A DNA stretch of 5,934 bases, taken from positions 1 through 5,934 of the forward strand of contig BTRF01000036.1 of NCBI GenBank assembly GCA_036986255.1. Direction: 5' to 3'. The position numbers and the translations under genes were made by a program. The notes below the pieces were generated by a model. The model was not told where the DNA came from. It saw nothing but the letters and a program-made list of their open reading frames with translations, and made no database searches. The stretch is from BTRF01 sp036986255 (lineage in GTDB: Bacteria; Patescibacteriota; WWE3; 9FT-COMBO-53-11). This document shows, piece after piece, positions 5,680-5,934 of this stretch (positions are counted from its first letter, which is position 1; each line of letters begins with the position of its first letter).

Positions 5680-5934
5680 CTAAAAGCCGAAAATACGGCG
5701 GGAGCCGGCGACGGTTCGGGAACCAGCCACTCTCCTTCGAGGAACGGGCCTCTTCGTTGCCCTTTTCCGGCGGGCAGAATAGATTTTGCTAAGAATCTTT
5801 AAAAGATTGCCCGACCTTCGCAGTACTTTATTCATCCGGGAAACAGTAACGGATATCACTTTAAACCTTTCCTCGATCTCCACATAAGTTGAGCCCTTGC
5901 CAAGCTCTTCCAAAATCGCCAAACGCTTAGCCAG
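5680..5934 (-). CDS. TrpR/YerC-like helix-turn-helix regulator (5' end beyond window)
   Basis: 84 C-terminal residues ending in TAG at 5682-5680; the frame is open at the window edge, so the start is outside. The visible part begins LAKRLAILEELGKGSTYVEI and continues EERFKVISVTVSRMNKVLRR. This matches the DNA-binding half of the TrpR/YerC/YecD family: an L-x-x-R-L helix, a K-G-x-(S/T)-Y-x-x-I turn into helix two, and the x-T-V-S-R recognition helix. TrpR itself binds palindromic operators as a dimer; ligands of YerC-type members are largely unknown. After NLLKILSKI the protein carries an Arg-rich tail (RRKRATKRPVPRRR, VAGSRTVAGSRR) not expected from the family, perhaps extra DNA or RNA contact or an unconserved extension. 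It is transcribed toward the PsbP-like gene; the gap holds a palindrome that it might bind (inference). Confidence 0.85.
   Translation of the reverse strand: MAKRLAILEELGKGSTYVEIEERFKVISVTVSRMNKVLRRSGNLLKILSKIYSARRKRATKRPVPRRRVAGSRTVAGSRRIFGF

Noticed and set aside
5682..5699. GCCG/CGGC hairpin followed by TTTT at the end of the TrpR-like gene as a terminator
   Set aside because: The stem has only four pairs and the T-run overlaps the stop codon; too weak to call.
5565..5792. Plus-strand 75-residue Lys/Arg-rich open frame starting at the ATG inside the palindrome
   Set aside because: Its composition is simply the polypurine tract read as Lys/Arg/Glu, it lacks a ribosome site, and it runs antisense to the TrpR-like gene end, which has a recognisable domain.
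5680..5922. Start of the TrpR-like protein at the TTG 5922
   Set aside because: The residues before it (LAKR) fit the family's conserved helix and the frame is open to the window edge, so the gene is partial rather than starting there.

Overview
The window carries three genes, all on the minus strand, with almost no spare DNA between the last two. The standard code fits: the long gene reads through 1565 codons without a stop, and the two gene ends seen use TAA and TAG. Three things suggest a Candidate Phyla Radiation (Patescibacteria) genome, perhaps a Microgenomates-like lineage: a TrpR/YerC-type small regulator, a short membrane-anchored PsbP-like protein, and a giant secreted M23/PA14/Ig-repeat protein. 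This assignment is inference from protein style, not from a marker gene.

Layout in transcription order, right to left. (1) 5934-5680: the 3' end of a TrpR/YerC-like helix-turn-helix regulator whose start lies outside the window; it ends in an unusual Arg-rich tail. (2) 5679-5454: 226 bp without a gene. It holds a 70-base pure-purine tract, a 24-bp near-perfect palindrome that contains a TATAAT box, an inverted repeat followed by six T, and a TTGACA box just ahead of the next gene. (3) 5453-4737: a small protein with one membrane anchor, a Ser/Thr-rich linker and an extracytoplasmic PsbP-like domain. (4) 4695-1, 41 bp downstream and continuing past the left edge: a giant exported protein of at least 1565 residues. 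Its order is signal peptide, M23 (LasA-like) peptidase domain, LGFP-like region, PA14 domain, a jelly-roll-like domain, then nine complete Ig/OmpL47-like repeats and the start of a tenth. Genes 3 and 4 are probably co-transcribed and both products act outside the cytoplasmic membrane, the large one plausibly in cell-wall remodelling and attachment.

The most striking signal is a palindrome with consensus half-site ACTATCATACTTT, present three times. One copy is intergenic, in the probable promoter region of the two surface genes. The other two lie inside the giant gene, in frame, at matching places of two homologous protein repeats (5 and 8). They encode the same peptide, HTLKYDS, while the DNA on either side has diverged. 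This looks like a dispersed palindromic element that can insert into coding sequence (as Rickettsia palindromic elements do), a binding site, or both. The neighbouring TrpR-like regulator is a natural candidate to bind it, but that link is hypothesis only.
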